A stretch of 62,000 nucleotides of DNA from assembly GCA_905221605.1 (NCBI GenBank), contig CAJNDS010001913.1, positions 305,001-367,000 of the forward strand, read 5' to 3'. Position numbers and translations under genes: made by a program. Below are positions 44,661-55,300 of this stretch, one piece after another. The notes under the pieces were generated by a model, which worked only from the letters and a program-made list of their open reading frames with translations, did no database searches and was not told where the DNA came from. The DNA is from Symbiodinium natans. Its lineage: Eukaryota > Sar > Dinophyceae > Suessiales > Symbiodiniaceae. The first letter of the stretch is position 1; each line of letters begins with the position of its first letter.

Positions 44661-45769
44661 CGGGACTGAAGTGAAGCCTAGTGAAGCACAGCGGTCGAAG
44701 AAGCCGTCTGAGGTCGTCGCGCTGCTTCGCAGGGGCCCAACTCATGGGCGTGCGAGGCGTTTTGGGAATACCGTACAAGGGTTTAGGGTTTCGGGTTCAG
44801 GGGTGCATATACCGCTTCGGTTCATCTGGTTTAGAGCGGAAGGGCCATTCTATACCCTAAGCCCGAAATCGCGGAAACGGCCTTTTATCGCGCTGATAGG
44901 GGGACGATATGGCCCCGAAACCCTAATCCCCAGACCCCAAACCCCAAACCCTAAACCCCAAACCCTAAGTCCTAAATAACCCCTAAACCCTAAACCCCAG
45001 ACCCTAAACCCCAAATCCTCAGCCCTAAATAACCCACCCGGGTCGGCTGAAGTAGGATGGTTGTGGTGCTTGGGCTCTATGGTTCGAGGGTTCAGGGCTT
45101 TTGTTTAGGACCGCCAGAGCACTCACTAAGGTTCGGGGTTTAGGGTTTAGGGCTTCAGGGGTTTAGGGTTAAGGGCCTTATAGGGTCGGGGGAGAGAGCT
45201 TTGGCACTGCGTCGGCGAAAGCGCAGCTCAAACTGAAGCTTAAGGGGTTTTGGTTTTGGGTTTGCAGCGGCTTTTTAGGGGTCTCGTGGGGGGTTTATGC
45301 GCCGTGTCGGTGTTTCAGGGGTTTGTTAGCATAGTTTGGTTGCAGATCAGGACGTTGATTCGCAACCTCGACGAGTCAATGGATCAGACTGTGTTGCTTA
45401 GGGCACTACAGCTCCTCAACCCTACTGCAAGCATCCCTAATCCCTAAACCCTAAACCCCTAAAACCCAGTATGATCCCAATTTAAGGTTTACGGTTTGGG
45501 CTTGAGGGCTTAGGAGGGAGGGGGCGGCAGGGGGAAGTTGGCGGCAGGGGGAAGTTGGCAGGGGGAGAGGAAGGGGGGTGGGGGGAAGGGGGGGGGGGGG
45601 GTTGAGTATTATGGTTCACCTTTTGGCTTGATGCCTTCTTTAAAAGGGAACTCATCTCGAACAGTAGCATCATTGAGAATAGCACTGACAACTTGCCTGG
45701 TAATACGAATACAGTATGTGTATCCCACAATGGATGTAGAGATCGGATCGCACAGGCCTGACGACCCTT

Positions 45770-45910
45770 CACCGTAAACCCTAAACCCTAAAACCTAAAC
45801 CCCAAACCCTAAACCCTAAACCCTAAACCCTAAACCCTAAACCCTAAACCCTAAACCCCAAACCCCAAACCCCAAACCCCAAGCCCCAAGCCCCAAACCC
45901 CAAACCCTCC
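45770..45910 (-). repeat. CCCTAAA/CCCCAAA array, ~20 units
   Basis: Left two thirds CCCTAAA, right third CCCCAAA and CCCCAAG: a graded change of unit within one array. Confidence 0.92.
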
Positions 45911-46018
45911 CTCTGCCCCCGCCCCCCACCCCTGGCTCCCACCCGCTGACATCCCTAAGCCAAAGCCCCAACAAACAATCATGACCGCAACAGGGCTTAG
46001 GGCTTTTAGAATTTGTAT

Positions 46019-46020
<2 letters not shown>

Positions 46021-46071
<51 letters not shown>

Positions 46072-46072
46072 T
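46021..46072 (+). repeat. Poly-T (38) followed by GT units
   Basis: 38 consecutive T and then seven GT units. On the - strand this is an A tract, such as a retroposed poly-A tail might leave; nothing recognisable lies upstream on that strand. Confidence 0.9.
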
Positions 46073-46534
46073 GTTTCGGTTTTTTGGGTTGTTTTAGGGT
46101 TTGTTGGGTTTCAGGGTGTTTTAGGGGTTAGGGTTCATAGGGATTGGGCCGCCCCCGAGCCCTCCAGCTTCTCTCTGGGCCACTCATTCCGCCACAATCC
46201 GGCCTCGCGACCGTCACCCAAAGCAGCGCGGGCGCAGACAACATGGTGAAGGCGCTCAACAGAGTATCTAGAAGTAGACAAAACATGTTTTAAAGACATT
46301 TTTTAAAAATAAGAAACATGTCACGATTCATTATTATACCTGCATGTGGAAAAGAACCGATCATCCCCATAGTTTAAGGCTTTGAGCCCTCGAAGAAACT
46401 TCCGCCTCTAGCCGACGGCTGCACGCATCGCGCCCGTACCTGAGCGCCATGGAGCTGCCTCTCGGTTGAAGGGTTTAGGGTTTAGGGTTTAGGGTTTAGG
46501 GTTTAGGGTTCAGGGGTGAAGTCTGTGTGATCAG

Positions 46535-46643
46535 TTGGGATGTTCGAGTCTCCCCTTATACGAACAGTCCTGAATAGGAATTATCATAGGGGGCTACTAG
46601 AATCCCTCTTAAGGACTGTTCGTATAAAGGGGGAACATCCCAA
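46535..46643. mobile_element. Foldback family 1, best-preserved copy
   Basis: Left TTGGGATGTTC then CCCCTTATACGAACAGTCCT; right AAGGACTGTTCGTATAAAGG then GGGAACATCCCAA. The arms match over about 30 bases apart from a short insertion on the left. Confidence 0.78.
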
Positions 46644-47247
46644 AATATCAGTATGTCTTCTAAAGGTTATGATTACTGTTGATGTTGAGTTGCATGATTT
46701 GTTCTTTGTTGTCGTTCTTGTAGAATTGTATTCTTGCATGGCGATCATGCGGCAATTTTTGTGTGATTGTGTTTTTGTTGTGTTGCATTCTTGCATAATG
46801 CTTGTTCCAGTTACTTACTACTTTTTGTGGATGTAGTGGCAATGTTGCTGCTGCATGACATGTCTTCATATCGTTTTCTCGGGTTCAGGAAACATCAGGT
46901 TTAAGGCCGTTGGGGTTGGACCCTAAACCTTAAACCCTAAACCCTAACCCTAAACCCTAAACCCTTGTTCATCTGCTTTAGCCACGGAAGCTTTCTGCCT
47001 TCCGTATTTGGGGTACCCCAACATCGGGTCCCTTGGGCCCTAAACTCCTAAACCCTAAGACTCTAAACCCTAAACCCTAAACTCTAGATGCCAAATTCCT
47101 AGATCCTAACACCCTAGAACCCTAAACCCCTCCTAAAACCCCAAAACCCTAAAGCCCTAAAACTCTAAAACCCCAAACCCTGAACCCTAAATCCCACAAC
47201 CCTAGACCCTTGGGTGTAAGGTTTAGGCTTTAGGGTTTAGGGTTTAG

Positions 47248-47338
47248 TTACCCCTTACACTGTCAGGCCTTAATAGGGAGTATACTGGGTACTACGATCC
47301 CTATGAAGGACTGTTAGTACAAGGGGGAACATCCCAAC
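47248..47338. mobile_element. Foldback family 1, left end replaced by TTTAGGG array
   Basis: Right arm intact (GGACTGTTAGTACAAGGGGG then AACATCCCAA). The left arm starts only at TACCCCTTACACTGTCAGG, directly after a TTTAGGG run, so the array has replaced or truncated the terminus. A lone right arm of the same family lies at 59486-59512. Confidence 0.68.
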
Positions 47339-47627
47339 CTACACCTCCAAGGTAAGTTCTCAATCTCAAAGCTGGCGCAGATTTACGCCCTTCATATGTT
47401 GGGGGTGGCATTGACTACTTCAACTGGCGATGTAAACCCTAAACCCTCAACCCTCAACCCTAAACCCTACACCGCAGATCGGACCCTGCACCCAACCACT
47501 GAACTCTAAATCCTCAACTCTAAACCCTCAACCCTAAACCCTGAACTCTAAGCCCAAGCCCTAAGCCCTAAGCCCTAAATTCTAAACCCGTAATTCCTAA
47601 ACCCTCAACCCTAAGCCCTAAACCAAA

Positions 47628-47723
47628 GCCGAAGCCAAAAAGGTCTCTTCAGATCTCGGCCGTGGGCATGCAGAGTGGTTGCAGGCTGTGTTTGGTGACT
47701 CGGCCTCACGGAGATTTGAAGAG
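47628..47723 (+). CDS. Exon-like segment (unrecognised)
   Basis: Between CCCTAAACC and TTTGGGG/TTTAGGG arrays; reads AEAKKVSSDLGRGHAEWLQA then VFGDSASRRFEE, ending GAAGAGG|GTTTGG. Helical, protein-like. Confidence 0.4.
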
Positions 47724-47994
47724 GGTTTGGGGTTTAGGGTTTAGGGTTTAGGGTTTAGGGTTTAGCAAGTGAAAGCAGCTATCACTATGACGATTCTTAA
47801 TTTTATGAGTATTGTTGCTAGTACCCAGTCTAGGCCCTTACTTTTGGGCGGTGTAGGTTCCCTTATCACCCCCTTGAAGCCAAAAAGCGCGCCCCTTTCT
47901 ATTCTGCACATTTCTAGTTTGCTCTTGGGACTACGAAGTTTAGGGTTTCAGTATCGCTTGAGGGGGACTGAGGGCTTTTTTTTGGGAAGCCCTC

Positions 47995-48135
47995 AACCCT
48001 AAACCCTAAACCCTAAACCGTAAACCCTAAACCCTAAACCCTAAACCCTAAACCCTAAACCCTAAACCCTAAACCCTAAACCCTAAACCCTAAACCCTAA
48101 ACCCTAAACCCTAAACCCTAAACCCTAAACCCCAG
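47995..48135 (-). repeat. CCCTAAA array, ~20 units
   Basis: Nearly uniform; ends in CCCCAG directly before an exon-like segment. Confidence 0.95.
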
Positions 48136-48234
48136 ACCAGCTAGCCTTGCGAGCCCTGCACTTCGGTGTGAACCCCAAAGCCTTACCTTTCCCGACATCG
48201 CGAGAAATAGTGGGCCATGTGGCTTTTCTTCTAG
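48136..48234 (+). CDS. Exon-like segment (unrecognised)
   Basis: After CCCCAG at the end of a long array; reads DQLALRALHFGVNPKALPFP then TSREIVGHVAFLL and ends CTAGG|GTTTAGGG. Inverted arrays on both sides. Confidence 0.42.
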
Positions 48235-48404
48235 GGTTTAGGGTTTAGGGTTTAGGGTTTAGGGTTTAGGGTTTAGTGTTCAGGGTTTTAAAACAATTCT
48301 TCCAGGTACCCTGGCTGAATCAGGTACGCTGAATAGCCCTAAACACCAAAAAACACCGGCTTATGCCCTGACCCTAAACCCTAAACCCTAAACCCTAAAC
48401 ACCG

Positions 48405-48517
48405 GCGCCATGATGCCCCGAAGTAGCAAGGACACGCTCCCCTTGCAAGCCGCAGCGCTGCACCACTACCGCGCCTTGCTCAAGTCCTGCCTGGCGCCTC
48501 GCTCGCGCAGAGATGGG
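48405..48517 (+). CDS. Exon-like segment (unrecognised)
   Basis: Open + frame with SSKDTLPLQAAALHHYRALL then KSCLAPRSRRDG, running into the GTGTGGG repeat. It begins just after a short CCCTAAA array. Confidence 0.38.
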
Positions 48518-48537
48518 GTTGTGGGGGTTGTGGGGGT

Positions 48538-48630
48538 TTAGGGTTGTGGGTTGTGGGTTGTGGGGTGTGGGGTGTGGGGTGTGGGGTGTGGGGTGTGGGG
48601 TGTGGGGTGTGGTGTGTGTGTGTGTGTGTT
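48538..48630 (+). repeat. GTGTGGG minisatellite
   Basis: About ten units of TTGTGGG or GTGTGGG ending in pure TG: a local derivative repeat next to an exon-like segment. Confidence 0.9.
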
Positions 48631-49022
48631 GTTTTTGTTGGTTTTGGGTTGGGGGTTTCGTTTTTCAGCTTCGGGTTTACTGTCAGGAGGAGGCTAGGCC
48701 CAGTGTGCACAGCAAAACTGGGAAAGGGGGGTTCGGGGTTTAACTAGTCTTTTGAGATTAGGGGCCCAGCAAAAAAGGGGGCTTAGGGTTTAGGGCCCAG
48801 CCGGGGGGGGGAGGGGGGGAACGGATTTGGGCAAAAGGTTTTTCGTTCTCCCTAATTTAAGGCCTCCATAAGCCCTGTACTAAGCCTGAATAAGGATGTG
48901 GGTTTGGGGACTCTTGCTCAAGATCCTCTAAGGGGATATTGCGGTTCCATCCTGAGGGGTTCGAGTTTGACTCTTTGGACCCAAGGACCCCAAACCCTAA
49001 ACCCTAAACCCGAAACCCTAAA

Positions 49023-49027
49023 CCCTA
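49023..49027 (+). repeat. Target site duplication, left (CCCTA)
   Basis: CCCTA directly before the element equals 57874-57878 directly after it. Because the target is a 7-bp tandem repeat, duplications of 12 or 19 bp would look the same; 5 bp is the usual size for Ty1/copia and Ty3 elements. Confidence 0.7.
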
Positions 49028-49314
49028 TGCGGAGCTGCAATTGGTATTGTTGAAAGGAGTTAGTGTTGGAAGTTGGAAGGGTTAATGAACCCGGTAATCG
49101 TATTTGGCTCAAGATGGGCTTGAACAGAAAGCCACAAGTTCAAAAAGAAGTGCCTGGGTTCTTAGGGTTTGGTAAGGGTGTGGATTCCTTCCCCCTTTCC
49201 TTTCCCCCTGGGTTGCTCTTATCCGTGTTCTTGGTTGTTTCTTGGTTCGATCTGGGAAATATAAGTTCAGGGCGATTAGGGGAGTTGATTTCCTTCCTTG
49301 GTTGTCCCCCCGTA
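49028..49314 (+). repeat. Left long terminal repeat
   Basis: 287 bp, TGCGGAGC to CCCCCCGTA. It differs from the right copy only at 49051 (T, right copy A) and 49203 (T, right copy C), i.e. 285 of 287 identical. It ends TA instead of the usual CA. It contains TTTGGCTCAAG at 49103-49113 and one CTTAGGGTTTGG telomere-like stretch. Confidence 0.92.
49103..49113 (+). other. Spliced-leader-like sequence in left terminal repeat
   Basis: TTTGGCTCAAG matches the last 11 bases of the dinoflagellate spliced leader exactly, with CCGGTAATCGTA before it, which resembles the leader start CCGTAGCCA with changes. ATG follows at once (AAGATGGGC). Also in the right repeat at 57662-57672. Confidence 0.45.
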
Positions 49315-49329
49315 GGTTATGAGCCCAAC
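49315..49329 (+). other. Primer-binding site, half-tRNA-Met type
   Basis: GGTTATGAGCCCAAC starts at the first base after the left repeat. Its reverse complement GTTGGGCTCATAACC has the form of the anticodon arm of methionine tRNA (CAT anticodon). Copia of Drosophila is primed by a 5' half of initiator tRNA-Met and has a very similar site. Confidence 0.72.
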
Positions 49330-49380
49330 TTAGGTTCCCTGCGGTTAAGTGTTCTTTCAAGGTTTTGGGATCAAGAAGCA

Positions 49381-52300
49381 ATGCCTTCTCCGAAGCGATG
49401 GCTCCAACTTGCCTCGGATGGTGGACAAGATGGTGGAGCTGGAAATGGTGCAGCTGAGTCTCTGGGTGAAAGATCGGTGTTGGAAGAGGTGATTCCCGAC
49501 GCTGAAGTACATCTGGAAGAGGCCTTGGTTGCAGAAAGCCCCAATGCGGGTATGAATCCCAATAGGGATATGGTTAGCAATGCTGAAGCTGAAGGACGTG
49601 CTGTTTCTGTACCGCCAAAGCCTGGTGAAAAAAGGAACTGGGATGCGACTGGTGGCATAGATCGTGAAATGGAGGTGACTGTTTTACGAGTGTTACACAA
49701 ACACGGGTACCAGCCGTCGTCTTCGACTTCGGGTCGAATGGTAGACCAAGAGTCTCAGACCGATCTGATTGGAGAAGTGCTACAAGCGACCAGGAGGCCG
49801 TTGAACAAGATCAAAAAGGGTCCATCTTCGAGTTCCCAAGGTGGTGGAAGCGGTCACAAACAGAAGGGTGCGGACGGCTTTGAAGCTGCACCTGCTGCTG
49901 AATACGCCATGGGGGAGGAGGAGATCCTACAGATGGAGGCTGAACGGTTGCGACAGCTGTCAGAAGAAGAGGACGAGATGCGACAGGTTTCTGAAAGGGA
50001 CGGTTTTCGGAAAGACGAGCATCTGATCCAAGCGTGTGATGGCACAATGTGGGAATTGCACCTCCATGAAGATGGGAGACAATATTATTACTGCCTGGAT
50101 ACGCACGAAACCAAGTGGACATTGCCGGTGGTAGGTGAAAAGGTGAAGAGTGACGAGGTGGTTGGGTCTCCTTTGGGCAATGAGCTGGAAATGGAGGCGG
50201 CACTGGATTCTTCATCCTCTACTCCGAAGACTGAGTCTACGAGGGCATTCCAGGGTAGTGTAAATAGTTTAGGTGAAAAAGATTTTTCCTCTACTATCAG
50301 GGATAGCGGTCCTAGGGCTGATGGTGACGCCCCGACCTCGGGTTCTCCTGATGAGGAAGGGATTCCTGGGAACCAAGCCAACATCGCTGGAGCTCAACAC
50401 CTGGATCGGGAAGAAACAGAAGCGCTTTCTGAGGGTGGGGCAGCGATGGAATTGGTGGATCCAGAAGAGAAAATGCCCAATGAGGTGATCGGAACTGTGT
50501 CGGCTGCAGAAGAGCGAGTGGTGGATGTGGTACCTGTTGTTCAGGAAGGTGGTCCTGGAGATTCGGAGGATGGAGAGAAAAAGTTGTGTGTTACGACTGA
50601 GGAGGTCTCTTCGTTTGGTGCCAAGAATTCTGCCATTCAAGGGGAAAAAGAAGCTTCTGGAATAGCTGGAGACACGGATGATCTGAAAAATGAGGCCTGG
50701 AGCGCCAATGATGCGCGGGTTGATGCGCCAGATATTACCTGGAGTGCGAAGGAAGCACGGGTTGAGGTGCATGTGGTGGTACGTTCCACGGGCGACTGCA
50801 ACAATGGGGCGCAGGTCTCCGCAGCAGCTGATGATGGAGGTTCACAGGTGGACGCACTGGTGCAACCTGAAGTTAGCAGCGAGGAACGAAATGACAAGGG
50901 CTACACCGGAGCCAATGAGGCAGCTGTGGTCAATGATGGTGGAAATTCTCCTTTGGAGGCCATGGAACCAAAGGAGCCTGCGGTGGAAGAAAGCGTGCCT
51001 GCCGTGGATGATCGACTCAATTGCCCTGCAGTGGAAGAAGATTTGCCTGCTGCAGAAGGTGAGACAAAGGACTCCAATGATGGGTCCACTCCCATGAAGG
51101 GAGAAGCGTTGCCGTCTGGAAGTTCACCGGAAGTCGACACCGAGCGAACTACAGCAGATGAGGCAAAGCCGTTGGCGGAGAAAAAGGGAGGTCCTGAAAT
51201 CCAGGAGCACAAAAAAGATGAGCTTGTGGGACTCGTGGAGCAGGACGAGCAGTGTGACCCAAAGGTGAAGACAAAGGATGCGCCAGGAGCCGATGATACA
51301 GAGATGGTTTCTGAAGAGCGTGTAAAGAAAGTGCCCCGAGCGGGAGCCTTGGAGTCACCTGGGCCACATTGCTATCAAGAGGGAGATGAGATCATGGGTC
51401 TAGTGCGCTGCATCAATGGGTATGGAGCCTTTTTGGACCATGGGGATATGAATGTATTGATTCCTGCAGAAGGGAACAATGCATATCAGTTCAAGTTTGG
51501 TGATACTGTCAATGGAACAGTGAAACGAGTGGAAGATGATGGTACCATAATCTTGGACACCTTTCTGGTTTTGGAAGAGGACGTGGAGGACTCTTCTTCG
51601 ACGCTGCGGAAGTGGAAACCCAGCGGCTGGAGTACGTGGTGGACGGATTCATGGTATGCTGGTCAATGGTACCAAGATTCCAACGGTCAATGGGACTGGA
51701 AACAGGAGGAAGAGCAATCCGATGAAGAGCTTGTGGTACAGGAGTTGTCTTCTGAAGAACGAAAAGAAAGGCAACTTTATGGAGAAAAGATCTACAAAGC
51801 TCTTCTGGAGAATGGAAATGAAGAGGAAGCCTATGTTGGCAAAATTACTGGGATGCTGTTAGGTCGGCCGATGGAAGATTTACAGGAGTGTGTTGCGGAT
51901 CAGGCATTCCTCAATGCGGAAGCTCGGCGCGCGTATGGCATCTTGCAAAATGATGGTTGGAAGCCTGATGGTACAGAAAGCACAGGCTTGGGGAAGTTAA
52001 CCACTTTTTCCCGAACGCAGTACCACAACGCGCTCTTCGAACTGGCACGTAGGAAAAGGAGATTTTCTCGACCAGTTGTGGGTGATGCGGTGGCAACGGT
52101 GCTGAATCAAGGGGAAGATGAGTTTTGGAACGCGCTTTGGTTGGACACCAAGCTATTTTTGCAGGAGCTTGATGGTGCAGTGCAATCCATGAGCAAAAGG
52201 GAGAACAAGCCAATGGAAGCCTACATGGATCCTGACCAGTACAAAAAGGCTTACATGACACCAAAGACGGTGTTGTCACCTGGTTACAGCAAGCTGTGCA

Positions 52301-55300
52301 GGTTCTTCAATAAGGGAAGGTGTCGCAATGGCGATGGGTGTCCCTATGAGCATCGTCGGTACGGTGAAGGTTGGCCAGAAGGGGGGTCAACTGATCCAAA
52401 GAATAGCCAAGAAGCTGATGATGAGGACGGGAACATCGGTGACCCTCCCACAGAGGAAGGTACAGTGGATGAGGCACAGCAGGAGCGGGAGGATTTAGCC
52501 TTCCGGGCCAAGTACAATTTTGGCAAAGGTGCATCAAAGGGTGAGCCTACGTCGGGTGAGCCAAAAGGTCGTCTGTGTCTGTATTACAATCAAGGTGGTT
52601 GTAAATATGGGACTACATGCAGGTATCTTCACAACGATGACATAGCATTGGAAGGGACTTGGGAGCCCGGCAAAGCTTGGGACAATGCTTCCAGGAAGTC
52701 ACTAAGGGACGCAGGGTTCCACCATTGCTGTTTCGATTATTACCTCAGAGGACGTTGCCGGAAAGGGTTAAATTTCTGCAAGTACTCCCATGACGAGATG
52801 TCAGAGGAGCGGCTGTCGCTCCTGAAACACTTGGTACAGGTGGCCAATCAGGTCCGGTTTGAAAAAGAGAGAGGATGGGAGCTTACGGATAGAAGCACTT
52901 TTCAGCCACCTGCGAGTGGGGGAGCTGAATCTTCCTCATCCTCGGCACCAAAAGCGCTGCAAATGACCAATGTGTCACAAAAAGATGGTGAAAAAGGTAT
53001 TCTGGATGAAGTAGAAGCTGATGAGCAAAAGAATTCGGTGGCTGCATCCACTAGTACTCAGCTTCACAATCCGGAGGAGCCGATTGAAAATTGGATGGCT
53101 CGCAACGCACACCTGTGGGTGTATACCCCTCATGTAAGTGAGGTGATGATTACGCTTGGTGTGACCAATGTGTCGGACTTGCAAGAGTTCATCTTTGTGG
53201 AAGATTTGGTTGACAAAGGGATCAACAAAGTGACCGCATGCAAAATTCTGCAATTGGTGGGTGAGGTCCGATATCGACCGGGAGGACCGGAAAAGGCAGT
53301 TCCTTCTGATGCATCTGTACGGGTACAACAATCTTCTGGGAACAAAGGGACTGGAAGAGCGGCGGTGCGAACCCTCACTCAGGTGCGTGAAGCTGAAGAC
53401 TCCGGTGCAAAAACTATGCCGAGAGGTTCCTATCGGGAGCTTTTTGATAAGGTCAGGTACCGTGATGGTTGGACGCTTGCACAGAGGTCTCCGTTGTGCG
53501 TACAGAAGCTGCGGTTGGTGGGAGTTGGAATGCCGCCGGTGAATCCACCAACGAAAAAGTATCGGTCAAGATCAAACCCTGTAAGAAGGGGAAGGCCCTT
53601 GCTGGACAAAAAACAGGTGCGACAGGTGCCACGATCTCGGTCACAACGACGAGTGCAACTGGCGGAAGTGGTGGAAAAACCGAAGCCCCTGGAGCCGGTG
53701 AAACCTCGTGGTGGTTTGTCGTATCCATTCAGCAGAGCGTGGGCAGATGTGGTGGATGATGATGACCAGGCGGAGGCTTTGGTCTCGTATGCCGCTTCCT
53801 CAAGCGATTCAAGCGAGGAGGAGACCAATGCGGTACAACGCCTGAAGGAACTCTTTTTGCAAGAAAGGGATTCGTGGAGAACTGCGAGTCGTGGCAATGT
53901 TCCACAAAGTGGTTCTTCAGGCTCCAATGATGGGCCGAAAAAATCGGTTCACCTTGGCGAAGGGCGCGACAAAGCGTCGCGGGGGGAGACCCGCCAAGAA
54001 GTGACTTCACAAGTTTTTTCGCTACCACAACCTTCTCGTCGAGCTGAACGGTCTCAAAAAAGAACAAGGGATGGTTCAGTTATGGTTGGTTCGCTGGCGG
54101 TGGGCTCCACGGATGAGGTTTTACCTGGGCAAGGTGCTGCTGGACAGGTGAATGTCTCTGAAAGCGCTCAAGTTCTTCCTGGGCATGAAGTGGCTGGACA
54201 GGAGACGGCGCCGGAAGGAGCAGTACAGATTTCTGGCGAGGAGACCGACCAAAAAGAAGGAGAAGGCGGGAGCAATGATCTCCGTGGTAATGATGCGAAG
54301 ATGTTGGATGGTGGTCCGGTGAGGAGTGACCTTCAGCAATTGCTGGTGAAAGGCCTTCTGACTCGAATTTATTGGAAGGTTGCAGTTGGCAAGTTGCCAA
54401 TGGGGCAAAGAGATTGCCAAAAAGGGTCCAATAAGATGGATCGAAATTTGGTTATTAGCATGTCATCCGAGGGTGCAAGCGAACAGGATGAGAACCTGGC
54501 ACTGGAGGACGATGCTGATCAGTCAATGGGAGACGGTGCAATGGTTATGGTGTATGATCCAGGAACGCTGATCCAGTCGCCAACAACTGATTGGGTTATG
54601 CGTCGCGGTCTGACCGATCGTACCGTCTGGCCAGCAATGGCGCACCTGGCACAGAGGATATGTGCTGAAATGGTTCAAGTGGATGAAATGAATGCCCAGC
54701 TAGGGACTGGAACACTCCTTTTTCAAAGGAGAGATCAAGGATATTATACTGACCTGCATCATTCGTTCCATGACAACCCGTGCTTGCCGGCGGTGGGGAA
54801 TTACCCTCTTTCGGTGATGGGTGCCTTGTTGTCTCCTGGTCTGGAAGGGGAATTCAAGAATACGGACAAGTTTGGTACTGCTATGGAGGCAATTGCCTAT
54901 GATTGGAGCCGCAGTCCAGGCATGGAAGTTCATATTGAACTTATGGCGAGGGTAGCCAAAATGGTTCACCCATTCCTGAATCTGGGAGCACAAGGGTCGG
55001 TGATGGTTTCAGAATTTCTCTGGCAGCGCGGGAGGGCTCGGTTGATGGAGTTTCTTCAAGCGGCGACTTGTGCGGACCAATTGGAGGCTCTCTGGAGAAG
55101 GATGGACGACGATGCGGATGAGGAGGTGGATCCTTCGACAGCGATGCTGGAAGTTCTTGGACTAGAGGATGCGGTGCTTGATCAAGGGAACAATGAATCC
55201 CTTATTCCCATTGAAGATGCTGGAGGTGAGACAAGCGGTGACACTGGAGGGAAGGGCAAAGCGCCAGAAGTTTCTCCGGAAGAGGAGAAATCCAGTGGGT

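Larger units (their letters stand above)
40401..49022. other. Non-genic block: arrays, foldbacks, exon-like segments
   Basis: CCCTAAA arrays near 41528-41575, 42187-42290, 42418-42470, 44588-44640, 44920-45025, 45770-45910, 46918-46965, 47040-47210 (degenerate), 47505-47630, 47995-48135 and 48985-49027. TTTAGGG arrays near 41334-41412, 41690-41800, 43045-43080, 43690-43760, 43858-43990, 44095-44222, 44290-44352, 44391-44446, 46470-46515, 47725-47765 and 48233-48290. A CT-rich run lies at 40630-40680. Array-free 46644-46915 is AT-rich, with nothing recognised. Confidence 0.75.

Noticed and set aside
48480-48747. Frames rich in WGVGCG on + or HTPHPTP on -
   Set aside because: Translation of the GTGTGGG minisatellite, not a gene, apart from the exon-like start at 48405.
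49063-49380. Upstream extension of the 2611-residue protein to 49063
   Set aside because: This part lies in the terminal repeat and primer-binding site; the same residues appear by reading the right repeat at 57625. The ATG at 49381 is the first outside these elements.
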